This document shows positions 16,495-25,399 of a DNA stretch of 64,000 bases, piece by piece (position 1 is the first letter of the stretch; each line of letters begins with the position of its first letter). The DNA is from a bacterium (GTDB taxonomy: Bacteria > Zixibacteria > MSB-5A5 > CAIYYT01). The stretch is taken from contig JADJGC010000023.1 in assembly GCA_016708315.1 (NCBI GenBank), forward strand, positions 124,001 to 188,000, in the 5' to 3' direction. A program made the position numbers and the translations under genes. The notes beneath the pieces are model-generated. The model worked only from the letters and a program-made list of their open reading frames with translations. It was not told the origin of the DNA and made no database searches.

Positions 16495-16552
16495 AGAACA
16501 AGAGTTTTGAGTGCTCTATCACCAAACAAAGTGAGAAACCCAGGAGGAAATT

Positions 16553-16864
16553 ATGGCAGAACATGCAGAAGATACCAGAGTCAAGGACGCTCTCGAATTG
16601 CTCAATAGCTACGCCAAAGACAAGCGCGGCGAACTTCAGGACCTGCTTGGCAACAAGTACAGCAATCTCAAATCGGTTGTTGGAAGCATGGGAGCACGAA
16701 TCCAAAACGATGCTGCCGACATTTACGGTGTTAGCAAGGAAAAGGTCAAGCAAGTCGCCCACGACGTTGACGAAAACGTGCATAAAAACCCTTGGCCATA
16801 TATTGGCGGGGCGGCGTTAGGCGCACTAATCCTTGGTTACCTTTTGGGCCGCTCGCAGAAGTAA
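16553..16864 (+). CDS. DUF883/YqjD-like membrane-anchored protein
   Basis: A 103-residue protein with a long amphipathic helical N-terminal region (ELLNSYAKDKRGELQDLLGNKY and KEKVKQVAHDVDENVHKNP) and one C-terminal transmembrane helix, WPYIGGAALGALILGYLLGR, ending near the C terminus. This is the layout of the ElaB/YqjD (DUF883) family, whose E. coli members are tail-anchored inner-membrane proteins that bind ribosomes. AGGAGG lies just before ATG 16553. The next gene resembles YqjE, the usual partner, which strengthens the call. Confidence 0.72.
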   Translation: MAEHAEDTRVKDALELLNSYAKDKRGELQDLLGNKYSNLKSVVGSMGARIQNDAADIYGVSKEKVKQVAHDVDENVHKNPWPYIGGAALGALILGYLLGRSQK

Positions 16865-16900
16865 ATCCGGCATCGGCCAGAAAGGGTTCGGTAAATTTTG

Positions 16901-17281
16901 ATGGGTTTCATTAAGGGCATTTTGTTTGCCCTTGCAGGAAAATACGTCAAGACGGCAATCGATGTCGTCAAGGTCGAGATCGCAATTGCCATCGTCAAAG
17001 CAATCGGCGGCACCCGCAAGGTGTTTATGCTATTGTCGGTCTGGATCTTCTTGTTGACCCTGATTGCTGTCGGACTTGCAATGATCCCGGTTGCCCTCTG
17101 CGTGTTTACTTCATGGGCTCCAGAAACGAAGTTGATGGTGGCTCTGATATTCGCCTTCATCTACATCGCGGTACCCCTTGTGTTACTGATGTCGTTGATG
17201 TCGGAACGCCGCTGGATGAAGATATTCCGCGCTGATGAGTTGGTAGCAAAGATCATCCGTAACCAGCAAGGTCAACCATAG
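16901..17281 (+). CDS. YqjE/holin-superfamily-like membrane protein
   Basis: A 126-residue protein with two or three hydrophobic segments (KVFMLLSVWIFLLTLIAVGLAMIPVAL and LMVALIFAFIYIAVPLVLLMSL, named in parts) and a charged end. The placement directly after a YqjD-like gene, with the size and topology, matches the YqjE (phage-holin superfamily) protein of the yqjC-yqjD-yqjE set. The frame can start at TTG 16898; ATG 16901 (MGFIKGILFA) is chosen. A strong terminator follows at 17306. Confidence 0.62.
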   Translation: MGFIKGILFALAGKYVKTAIDVVKVEIAIAIVKAIGGTRKVFMLLSVWIFLLTLIAVGLAMIPVALCVFTSWAPETKLMVALIFAFIYIAVPLVLLMSLMSERRWMKIFRADELVAKIIRNQQGQP

Positions 17282-17305
17282 TTCTATTGACAGAACGCAA
17301 TTCAC

Positions 17306-17329
17306 AAGGGCACGACTTCTCGTGCCCTT
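17306..17329 (+). terminator. Intrinsic terminator after the YqjD/YqjE-like pair
   Basis: AAGGGCACGA (17306-17315) and TCGTGCCCTT (17320-17329) form a perfect 10-bp stem with a CTTC tetraloop, followed by TCTTTTG. This ends the two-gene transcript that begins at 16553. Confidence 0.88.
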
Positions 17330-17488
17330 TCTTTTGATTCCGCGAATCAGCACAAATGCGCCGTTCGATAAAGAGCCACTTTTGACACTCGATAGTGGTT
17401 TTTACTTGCCGCTTTACTCTATATTCGCTTACTTCGAATACAAACTATTCCAACCGCAAAAACGCTGTGATAACGCATGGAGATAAAG

Positions 17489-19582
17489 ATGCCCGCTAAG
17501 AAGAAAGCGAAAGCACCGATCAAGAAGACAGCAGCTTCTAAACCTGTCAAAAAGAACGCACCTGCAAAATCGAAAAACACGAAGTCAGCGACTGTTGTTT
17601 CAAGTTCGGCTGATAGTATCTCCTCGTTAATGCAGGAACATCGGCTCTTTCCGCCTTCCAAGGAATTTAGCTTGAATGCACATGTCTCTTCACAAGCACA
17701 ACTCAAGAGCCTTCGTGAGAAGGCTGCCAAGAATCCGGTGAAGTTCTGGGAAGAACAAGCGAAAGCGCTCACATGGTTCAAACCCTGGAAAACGGCACTC
17801 AAGTGGAAGCACCCTTTTGCAGAATGGTTTGTCGGCGGCAAAATTAACATCTCATACAATTGTCTGGACCGCCATGTCGCAACCTGGCGCCGAAACAAGG
17901 CGGCGATTGTATGGGAAGCTGAAGGCGGCGAACAGCGCACTCTAACCTATCAGGCATTGCTTTCAGAGGTCTGCAAGTTCTCTACCGTTCTCAAATCGCT
18001 CGGTGTGACGAAGGGCGATGTAGTTGCGATCTATATGGGGATGGTGCCCGAAGCCATAATTGCGATGCTTGCCTGCGCTCGAATCGGCGCAACTCACAAC
18101 GTCGTATTTGGCGGTTTTTCTGCGGAAGCATTGCGCGAACGAATCAATGACTCCAAAGCTGTTGCCGTGATTACTCAAGACGGTTCTTACCGTCGCGGTT
18201 CAATAGTCCCCCTCAAGGACAATGTTGATGCTGCACTGACGGATACACCAACCATACAAAACGTCATCGTGTACAAGCGTGTCGGCAACGACGTAAACAT
18301 GACAATCGGCCGCGACCATTGGTGGCATGAGCGCATGATGGTACCGATGGCTCCGTGCACACCGGAACCGCTCGATTCTGAACATCCGTTGTTTATTCTC
18401 TACACCTCCGGCTCGACTGCTAAGCCAAAGGGAATTCTCCATACAACCGGCGGATATATTACTCAGGTTGCTTATACGACCAAGCTGGTCTTTGACCTGC
18501 GCGAGGAAGACCTTTATTTCTGCATGGCGGATATTGGCTGGGTTACCGGTCATAGCTACATCGTCTATGGACCGCTCGCGAACGGCGCATCGGTATTTTT
18601 GTACGAGGGCGCGCCGAACTACCCAGCACCTGACCGCATTTGGGACATGATTTCAAGACATAAAATTACAGTCTTTTACACGGCGCCAACCGCAATCCGC
18701 AGTTTCATGCGAGCTGGCGAGCAGTACCCAATCAGCCACAACATGTCATCGTTGCGGCTACTTGGGTCTGTCGGAGAGCCGATCAATCCGGAAGCATGGA
18801 TCTGGTATCACACTCTTATCGGTAATAAGCGCTGCCCGATCGTCGACACCTGGTGGCAGACTGAGACTGGCGGCATCATGATTTCGCCGGTCCCCGGCGC
18901 TACAACACTCAAGCCCGGTTCTTGTACAATGCCGTTACCCGGGATAGTTGCAGATGTTGTCCGCAAGGATGGAGTTTCATGCGGTCCCAACGAGGGTGGA
19001 CTACTGGTGGTCAAGCATCCCTGGCCCGGCATGCTTCGAACAATCTATGGCGATCCCCAGCGATATAAAGATGTCTATTGGAGCGATTTTGCGCCGACCA
19101 AGACACGACCGGGATACTACTTAGCCGGTGATGGTGCTCGAAAAGACAAAGATGGCTACTTCTGGGTTATGGGACGAATTGATGATGTCGTCAACGTTTC
19201 CGGACATCGGCTTGGAACTGCTGAGGTTGAAAGCGCTCTGGTTTCACACAAGACCGTTGCCGAGGCCGCCGTCGTTGCTCGCCCTGACGATCTAAAAGGC
19301 AGCGCCTTGGTCGCGTTTGTTACTCTCAAGAGCGGTGTTGACAGTGAGCCTACTTTCCTTGAACAGCATCGCGAAGTACTGCGGGCTCACGTCATAAAGG
19401 AAATTGGGCACATCGCCAAGCTCGATGAGATTCGATTTACCGATGCGCTTCCCAAAACCCGTTCAGGCAAAATAATGCGGCGTCTGCTCCGTGAAATTGC
19501 TCATGGAAACGTAGTGACTGGTGATACGACGACACTGGAAGACTTTTCAATCCTCGAAAAACTTCGCCAAGATGAGGAGTAG
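17489..19582 (+). CDS. acsA: Acetyl-CoA synthetase with a lysine-rich N-terminal extension
   Basis: Acetate:CoA ligase (AMP-forming), 697 residues, converting acetate to acetyl-CoA. It has the adenylate-forming motif YTSGSTAKPKGILHTTGGY, the WWQTETGG motif, the DVVNVSGHRLGTAEVE hinge region and the catalytic Lys661 in PKTRSGKIMRR, a site of acetylation control in this family. Before the enzyme there is an unusual basic, histone-H1-like extension of about 35 residues (MPAKKKAKAPIKKTAASK, continuing with repeated Lys, Ala and Pro). ATG 17489 is preferred to 17477 because GGAG falls six bases before it. Confidence 0.93.
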   Translation: MPAKKKAKAPIKKTAASKPVKKNAPAKSKNTKSATVVSSSADSISSLMQEHRLFPPSKEFSLNAHVSSQAQLKSLREKAAKNPVKFWEEQAKALTWFKPWKTALKWKHPFAEWFVGGKINISYNCLDRHVATWRRNKAAIVWEAEGGEQRTLTYQALLSEVCKFSTVLKSLGVTKGDVVAIYMGMVPEAIIAMLACARIGATHNVVFGGFSAEALRERINDSKAVAVITQDGSYRRGSIVPLKDNVDAALTDTPTIQNVIVYKRVGNDVNMTIGRDHWWHERMMVPMAPCTPEPLDSEHPLFILYTSGSTAKPKGILHTTGGYITQVAYTTKLVFDLREEDLYFCMADIGWVTGHSYIVYGPLANGASVFLYEGAPNYPAPDRIWDMISRHKITVFYTAPTAIRSFMRAGEQYPISHNMSSLRLLGSVGEPINPEAWIWYHTLIGNKRCPIVDTWWQTETGGIMISPVPGATTLKPGSCTMPLPGIVADVVRKDGVSCGPNEGGLLVVKHPWPGMLRTIYGDPQRYKDVYWSDFAPTKTRPGYYLAGDGARKDKDGYFWVMGRIDDVVNVSGHRLGTAEVESALVSHKTVAEAAVVARPDDLKGSALVAFVTLKSGVDSEPTFLEQHREVLRAHVIKEIGHIAKLDEIRFTDALPKTRSGKIMRRLLREIAHGNVVTGDTTTLEDFSILEKLRQDEE

Positions 19583-19650
19583 TCGAAAACAACGCAGAAG
19601 CTCGGGGTAGTCGCCTTGGAGCTTCTCGCGATGTTGGCAACGGCGGTAGT

Positions 19651-19881
19651 ATGACGAATAACTTCCTCTTTTCCTTCAAAGTTACAAAACGTGGTGAAGT
19701 TCTCATATTTCACCACGGGATGCTTGCAACAACTCTGCGCGGCACCAAAGCGCAGAGCTTTATTTCTGGAATTGAGACGTCCGACGAGGACGCTCTACAG
19801 CAGCTAATGGCACGGCTAACCGGCAACTACAAGCGGGGCAATGAGCGAAAAGCAAAGAACCATCCGCGTAATAAGGAGTAA
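19651..19881 (+). CDS. Small basic protein of unknown function with a HHGxLATTLRG motif
   Basis: A 76-residue protein, unrecognised by function. It reads FKVTKRGEVLIFHHGMLATTLRGTKAQSF followed by a helix and a basic tail. The 'hydrophobic-x-HHG-x-x-ATTLRG' segment looks like a small family found widely in bacteria as uncharacterised proteins, by recollection. It lies 68 bases after acsA; the gap holds an 8-bp inverted repeat, AGAAGCTC (19596-19603) and GAGCTTCT (19619-19626), without a U-tract. Confidence 0.55.
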   Translation: MTNNFLFSFKVTKRGEVLIFHHGMLATTLRGTKAQSFISGIETSDEDALQQLMARLTGNYKRGNERKAKNHPRNKE

Positions 19882-19962
19882 CGCTAGCCGGGAAGATTGA
19901 AATTCGACTTCGTTGTCTAATTTTCGTTTGACAATTCCCTTTCATTATTGTAACTCCACGCC

Positions 19963-20460
19963 ATGAATAAGCGCCTTTTCCTCACACCTGCAGGTGGACT
20001 CCTCATAGCAATCTGCTTCTTCCTGCCTTGGATCAAGATGTCGTGCATGGGAACTGCGACTTACTCCGGTGCTCAAATTGGTGGGATATATTGGACGCTC
20101 TTTACTGCCGGTTTGTTGCTCGTAGGAGCCTTCTATTACCTTCGCCGGATCAAGCGATTCAACTTCATGCCGACTGTCGTCTCCGTCATTAGCTTTGTCA
20201 GTACCGCAGTCATTGTCTATGGTATCCTGACCGTTGCCGGAGGCAAACGAATCTTCTTAATCCGCGTCGGTCCCGATGACGTCAATCTTCGCTTGCAGAT
20301 CGGGGCTTATGGCACCTTGATCGGCTACGTACTGGCATGGGCTGGAATCGCTCCAATGATTCGAATACGTCGCCGAAAACCTGCGCCGACTACGCCCGCG
20401 GAGAGCAGTCCTTCCGAGATTCGAGATTCCGAATCTGAATTGCATCATACTTCTACTTGA
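19963..20460 (+). CDS. Four-helix membrane protein of unknown function
   Basis: A 165-residue protein with about four transmembrane helices (GGLLIAICFFLPWIKMSC; IYWTLFTAGLLLVGAFYYL; VVSVISFVSTAVIVYGILTV; and LIGYVLAWAGIAPMI) and a hydrophilic C-terminal tail rich in Pro, Ser and Glu. The CFFLPWIKMSCMG entry with a PW and a Cys pair is typical of many unassigned membrane proteins. No family is recognised. The next gene starts 23 bases later, so it may be cotranscribed with the FHA phosphatase. Confidence 0.6.
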   Translation: MNKRLFLTPAGGLLIAICFFLPWIKMSCMGTATYSGAQIGGIYWTLFTAGLLLVGAFYYLRRIKRFNFMPTVVSVISFVSTAVIVYGILTVAGGKRIFLIRVGPDDVNLRLQIGAYGTLIGYVLAWAGIAPMIRIRRRKPAPTTPAESSPSEIRDSESELHHTST

Positions 20461-20483
20461 CCGCAACGGCTTTTAATCATTAA

Positions 20484-22199
20484 TTGGGATCCGACAATCG
20501 TAGAGTATCTCTGTCCCGTAATAATGGAAACGCCGACTCTGGAATGTTCAAATTAACTAGCCCTCAGCATGGTAATCGATTCACTTGGCGCCTTCCGCCC
20601 GGCACATACGTTGCCGGACGAGACCCCCAAGCCGATCTGGTAATTAACGATTCGACGGTCTCGCGCAAGCACGCGCGCCTCGTTGTTATGGAAGATCAAA
20701 CGATCCGTCTCACCGATCTCGGCAGTACAAACGGGACGCAGGTTAATGACAAAAAACTCACCGATACGATTGACTTGAAAGTCGGCGACACGATCTCCTT
20801 TGGCAATGTCGGCTTCTTATTGTTGCACGAAGGCATTCCGGAAACCCGACCACAGTCGGTGATTTCGCAAGTATCAATTATCGACGACAAAGGCAGCCAC
20901 ACCTCAATCTCGTCAATACCGCTCGAACAAGCGCTTGCGCCCTTGCCTGCCAAGGACACAGCGAACCCAGCCGTTTTCAAAGCTATTGCCGACATGGCGA
21001 AAATGCTCATCTTGCCGCAGAGCGTCGGCGAGATGTTCGATCAGGCGCTTGATCTGCTTGGGAATATCATTGATGCCGACCGTTCGGCAATCTTCGCAGC
21101 CGATGAAACAACCGGCGACGTCACCCTGTTGAATTACCGGATTTCGAATAAGACCAGTTCTGAGCAGTTCATAATTTCGCGCACCATCGTGAAAGAAGTA
21201 CTGAACAACAAAAATGCGGTGTTCTTCTCTGATCTCATTTCGGATGAACGCTTCGCACGACAGGAATCGATAGTGGTCTCCGGGATACGCTCAGTTATGG
21301 CGATTCCAATGGTCGACGAAGACAAGGTTATGGGTATTCTCTATCTCGACACCACGGACCCGGCACATCGTTACAATGAGGACACCCTCAAACTCGTTGC
21401 GACTTTCGGCAACATTCTTGCCGCAAAAATCACCAACCACAATCTGCTCAAAGAGCGCCAGGAAAAACAGGCGTTGGAGTCAGAACTGAATATCGCGTCT
21501 CAGATTCAAGAAGGTTTGATGCCGAAAATCTTACCCGAAGTTTCCGGCTATCAGTTTCACGCATTTCAGATGCAATGTAAGATGGTAGGCGGCGACCTCT
21601 ATGACGTCGCGAAACTCGCCGATGGGCGCATCCTGTTCTTGCTGGCGGACGTATCCGGCAAGGGTATGGGCGCAGCATTGCTGGCATCAAACATCCTCTC
21701 GGCATTTCGCATGTTGCGCGGAATGGCAAACTTCGATTGTGCCGATGCCACAGCGCGTGTTTCTGAGCAACTCGCTGGGACCAGCAGAGGCGGGGACTTT
21801 GCAACAGTGTTCTTGGCAATTCTCGATCCCACGACTCACACGCTTCAATTCGTCAATGCAGGCCATAATCCTCCATTGTTGGTAAAACCCGATGGCAGTT
21901 CGCAATACCTTGATTCGACAGGAATACCGATTGGAATTTTTGCCGGATTTCAGTGGACTCAGACGACCCTCGAACTGGTTCCGGGAGATCGGATCTGGGT
22001 ATTCACGGATGGAATCCCCGAGGCACACGACATTTCCGCCAATCAGTATAGCGACGAGCGCCTGGAGCAATTCTTGATTGAGTCTAGAAATGCATCCTTG
22101 CCTGATGCGACTTTAACACTGATTCAAGATGTCAGCAAGTTTGTCGGCGAAGCTCCTCGGTCAGACGATATTACATTGCTCGCCATGCAACGAGACTAG
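20484..22199 (+). CDS. FHA-GAF-SpoIIE serine/threonine phosphatase
   Basis: A 571-residue signalling protein with three modules: an FHA phosphothreonine-binding domain (about 21-115; GRDPQADLVINDSTVSRKHARL and DLGSTNGTQVN), a GAF sensor domain (about 165-320), and a C-terminal SpoIIE/PP2C phosphatase with GGDLYDV, LLADVSGKGMGAALLAS, NAGHNPPLL and RSDDITLL, which carry the metal-binding Asp residues. It probably dephosphorylates a partner recognised through the FHA domain. Start TTG 20484 is the longest; ATG 20544 (MFKLTSPQHG) is an equally good start and begins right at the FHA domain. A Ser/Thr kinase gene follows. Confidence 0.9.
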   Translation: MGSDNRRVSLSRNNGNADSGMFKLTSPQHGNRFTWRLPPGTYVAGRDPQADLVINDSTVSRKHARLVVMEDQTIRLTDLGSTNGTQVNDKKLTDTIDLKVGDTISFGNVGFLLLHEGIPETRPQSVISQVSIIDDKGSHTSISSIPLEQALAPLPAKDTANPAVFKAIADMAKMLILPQSVGEMFDQALDLLGNIIDADRSAIFAADETTGDVTLLNYRISNKTSSEQFIISRTIVKEVLNNKNAVFFSDLISDERFARQESIVVSGIRSVMAIPMVDEDKVMGILYLDTTDPAHRYNEDTLKLVATFGNILAAKITNHNLLKERQEKQALESELNIASQIQEGLMPKILPEVSGYQFHAFQMQCKMVGGDLYDVAKLADGRILFLLADVSGKGMGAALLASNILSAFRMLRGMANFDCADATARVSEQLAGTSRGGDFATVFLAILDPTTHTLQFVNAGHNPPLLVKPDGSSQYLDSTGIPIGIFAGFQWTQTTLELVPGDRIWVFTDGIPEAHDISANQYSDERLEQFLIESRNASLPDATLTLIQDVSKFVGEAPRSDDITLLAMQRD

Positions 22200-22375
22200 T
22201 ACCCAAACCGCTCAATCGGAAACAATCCACTCAGCCAATCGTATCTTAACCTACGACTTCCACGTCTCTTGATATTGCGAATTTGATTGAGAGTCGTTAT
22301 TGTCTCGTAACCTAATGGAATAACCGAAGCGAAGCGATTGAAATTCCCTAACTGAAATTGGAGGAGTGCTCGACC

Positions 22376-25351
22376 ATGGAAAGCGCCGACGGAAGAGACA
22401 ATACCCGATCTTTCTTTGTTCCAGCGGTCGGTTTGTCAATCGGTCACTACAAGCTCATCACTCGTCTCGGTTCAGGCGGAATGGGTGATGTATTCCTCGC
22501 CGAAGATTCCACTCTCAATAGAAAAGTCGCCATCAAGTTTCTATCTCAGCAATTGTGCGACGACTCCGAAGCCAAGAATCGCTTCGTCCGCGAAGCGCAG
22601 GCGGCAGCCGCCCTCAATCACCCCAATATTGTAACCATCTACGAAGTCACCGAATATAGCGGACGTCCATATATAGCGATGGAGCATGTTGAAGGGCGCA
22701 CACTAAAAGAGATTCTCAAAGAAGACCTTCCGCTGAATCGCGTAATAGAAATTGCCATCCAGCTTTGCGACGGATTGCAGAAAGCACACCAGGCAGGAGT
22801 GGTGCATAGGGATGTTAAACCGGCAAACATAGTCGTCGATAATGATGGTCGCCCCAAACTGCTCGATTTTGGACTAGCGACAGTCAAGGGAAGCGACTCA
22901 ATAACCCGCGCCGGGTCAACACTTGGCACGATTGCCTACATGTCGCCGGAGCAGGCGCAAGGTAAGGCTGTAGATCACCGCTCTGATATTTTCTCTCTCG
23001 GAATCATGCTTTACGAGATGATAACAAAACGACAGCCGTTCGGACGGGAAACTGATGCGGCAACTTTGGGAGCGATTATCTACGACACGCCCGATCCAAT
23101 CAGCAATTTCCGGTCAGACATTTCGACTGGACTCCAAAATCTGATCGAACATGCGCTCGACAAGGATTTAGAGACCCGCTACCAGTCCGCTTCCGGCCTA
23201 ATGGCGGATTTGAAGCGCGAAAAGAAGGCGCTCGATGGAATCTCCGGGGCGCACTCTACACAAAGCACTCGCGCCATTAAGCCAATGAAGAAATCGAAAC
23301 TACCGTTGATTCTGTCGACGACTGGCGCAGTCGCAGTAGTACTGCTGCTGCTGATTCTAAAACCTTGGAATCTAAGCATCGTCGCTGATCAGCAAGCGCA
23401 TGCCGCTGACGAATGGTTGGCAGTCATGTACTTTGAGAATCTCACTGACCCGAGCGATCAGCAACGGCTCGGCGAGATTGTAACCAATCTGCTAATTTCC
23501 GATCTCTCCGAAGTTAAATCGATCAAAGTTGTCTCGAGCCAACGCCTCTACGACTTGCTGAAACAGCTGGGAAAGGAAGGCGAACGCCGCATCGATCGCG
23601 ACATGTCTTCTCAAGTGGCAAAGAAAGCTAGTGCGCGCTGGATGATCACGGGTTCGATTCTTCAAGTTGAGCCCGAAATCATTATGACATCGCAGTTAAT
23701 TGATGTCGCCAGTGGTGGCGTGCTTGCGAGCCAACGAATCAATGGCGAACCGGGTGAAAAGATATTTCCATTGACCGAGAAACTCGCTGAGCAGATTCGC
23801 GCCGACAGGTCTTTCCCGCGTGAAGGTGCCGATGCGAGTCATGCCGACTTCGCTTCATCGTCCACAACATCGCCTGAGGCTTACCGATATTACCTTGAAG
23901 GAATCGAATATCAGAATCGTTTTTTCAATACAGAGGCGCGCGGAGCCTTCAAACATGCGGTCCAAATCGATTCGACTTTTGCTGTTGCCTGGATGCGGCT
24001 GGCGCAACAACTTAGCGGGCAAGAGTGGCAGGCTGCCAGAGACAAAGCCGAGCGCTTCATGAATTTCGCCTCGCCGCGAGATCGGGTAATGATCCAGGCG
24101 TATCTGGCACAGGCCAACGGCGATAACAAAACCTCTGGCGACTTGATGCGCGAAGCGGCAGCACGCTATCCGGACGACAAAGAAATCCTCTATAGTCTCG
24201 CCGTTTCTTACTCGAACATCGATGAACGTCAATTGGCTATTACAACACTTCATCGCGCGCTGGAATTGGATCCGGGTTTCAAGACGGGCTGGAATCAATT
24301 GGCCTACGTATTTATGCGACACGAATTGCCGGACAGCGCACTGCGGGCGGTCAATAAGTACATTGAACTCGCCCCGGACGAGCCGAATCCATACGATTCC
24401 AAGGGAGATATTCTCGCATATCTTGGCCAACTCGATTCTGCGATAGTCTATTACAATCGCGCTTTGGAAATCCGGCCGGAGTTTACGATGCAAACCGTCA
24501 CGAAGTTGGGCATCGCGAATATGCTGCAGCAAAACTACGACGAGGCCGGCAGGTTGTTTCGAAAAGCGATGGGCTCTTCGAATAGCATTGAACGACAACT
24601 GGCCCGCACCCAATGGGTAAACCTGTTGATTTATCAAGGTCGTTTGAAAGAGGCATTAGCAGCGAACAGAAACGCACTTGACGCCGATCGTCTGGAAGGG
24701 CTGGGGGCCGAGTCCTTGGCGCGAGTTATCACCGAGTCTCGGATCCACTTCCATTTGGGAGATGTCAAGAAGGCTTGGGAAGTACTTGAGCCTATTCGCA
24801 CCTACGACGACAAGAATGATACCTACAAAATGAGTCTGTATGACCGGGCACCGATTACGCACGTCTGGTACCTTGCAACCTTGGGGCGTGATGAGGAAGC
24901 TTTGAAGCTAATTGACTCGGTGCGCACGGAGACGAAAACTAAATCAGACGCTGACGTTGTTGCAGATCGAATGCAAGCGGTCTATTCTTGGGTAAAGGGT
25001 GACTATAAGAAGGCGGTCGACCTGTACAAATCGGTCGATGCCAAGCAAGCAACATTCGTCTCCAAGTTTGAGTTGGCACGTGCTTACGTTGACGGCGGGT
25101 ATTTCGCTGAAGCGGCCGAACTGCTACGAAAAACCAGCCTATACTACGACGACATTCGTTTCAAAGAGGCCGCGATATATAACAATCTCCTTTCTTATTA
25201 TCTTGGCCGCACCAACGAAGGGATTGGCAACAATAAAGAGGCAATCAAGAACTACGAATCTTTCCTGGACATCTGGAAGAAGGCCGACCCGGAGATCAAA
25301 GAACTGATCGACGGGCGCAAGCGTTTGGCTGCGCTTAAGTCGCAAGCATAA
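22376..25351 (+). CDS. Transmembrane Ser/Thr protein kinase with FlgO-like and TPR regions
   Basis: A 991-residue Hanks-type kinase. The kinase domain (about 24-290) is intact: glycine loop LGSGGMGDVF, Lys54 in VAIKFL, catalytic H144-R145-D146 in VVHRDVKPAN, DFG at 164-166, and YMSPEQAQG. One transmembrane helix (LPLILSTTGAVAVVLLLLIL) is followed by a FlgO-type region (VMYFENLTDPSDQQRLGEIV and then LLISDLSEV), and then by many TPR repeats to the C terminus. So the kinase lies inside and the sensor part outside. ATG 22376 follows GGAGGAG at 22360-22366. It pairs in position with the upstream PP2C. Confidence 0.9.
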   Translation: MESADGRDNTRSFFVPAVGLSIGHYKLITRLGSGGMGDVFLAEDSTLNRKVAIKFLSQQLCDDSEAKNRFVREAQAAAALNHPNIVTIYEVTEYSGRPYIAMEHVEGRTLKEILKEDLPLNRVIEIAIQLCDGLQKAHQAGVVHRDVKPANIVVDNDGRPKLLDFGLATVKGSDSITRAGSTLGTIAYMSPEQAQGKAVDHRSDIFSLGIMLYEMITKRQPFGRETDAATLGAIIYDTPDPISNFRSDISTGLQNLIEHALDKDLETRYQSASGLMADLKREKKALDGISGAHSTQSTRAIKPMKKSKLPLILSTTGAVAVVLLLLILKPWNLSIVADQQAHAADEWLAVMYFENLTDPSDQQRLGEIVTNLLISDLSEVKSIKVVSSQRLYDLLKQLGKEGERRIDRDMSSQVAKKASARWMITGSILQVEPEIIMTSQLIDVASGGVLASQRINGEPGEKIFPLTEKLAEQIRADRSFPREGADASHADFASSSTTSPEAYRYYLEGIEYQNRFFNTEARGAFKHAVQIDSTFAVAWMRLAQQLSGQEWQAARDKAERFMNFASPRDRVMIQAYLAQANGDNKTSGDLMREAAARYPDDKEILYSLAVSYSNIDERQLAITTLHRALELDPGFKTGWNQLAYVFMRHELPDSALRAVNKYIELAPDEPNPYDSKGDILAYLGQLDSAIVYYNRALEIRPEFTMQTVTKLGIANMLQQNYDEAGRLFRKAMGSSNSIERQLARTQWVNLLIYQGRLKEALAANRNALDADRLEGLGAESLARVITESRIHFHLGDVKKAWEVLEPIRTYDDKNDTYKMSLYDRAPITHVWYLATLGRDEEALKLIDSVRTETKTKSDADVVADRMQAVYSWVKGDYKKAVDLYKSVDAKQATFVSKFELARAYVDGGYFAEAAELLRKTSLYYDDIRFKEAAIYNNLLSYYLGRTNEGIGNNKEAIKNYESFLDIWKKADPEIKELIDGRKRLAALKSQA

Positions 25352-25353
25352 AA

Positions 25354-25379
25354 AAAGCCCTGCCAATCGACAGGGCTTT
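25354..25379. terminator. Bidirectional intrinsic terminator
   Basis: AAAGCCCTG (25354-25362) and CAGGGCTTT (25371-25379) form a perfect 9-bp stem with an 8-nt loop between two convergent genes. On the minus strand it is followed by TTTTTTT and on the plus by AATCTT, so it serves the minus-strand KOW gene best and probably the kinase as well. Confidence 0.85.
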
Positions 25380-25399
25380 AATCTTGCGATAAATAATAC

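Noticed and set aside
17382..17425. TTGACA upstream of acsA as a promoter
   Set aside because: No acceptable -10 at 15-19 bases; the TATATT at 17420 is too far from it.
23855..24637. 260-codon minus-strand frame opposite the kinase
   Set aside because: Lies entirely in the antisense of the TPR region; no protein-like motifs and no start signal.
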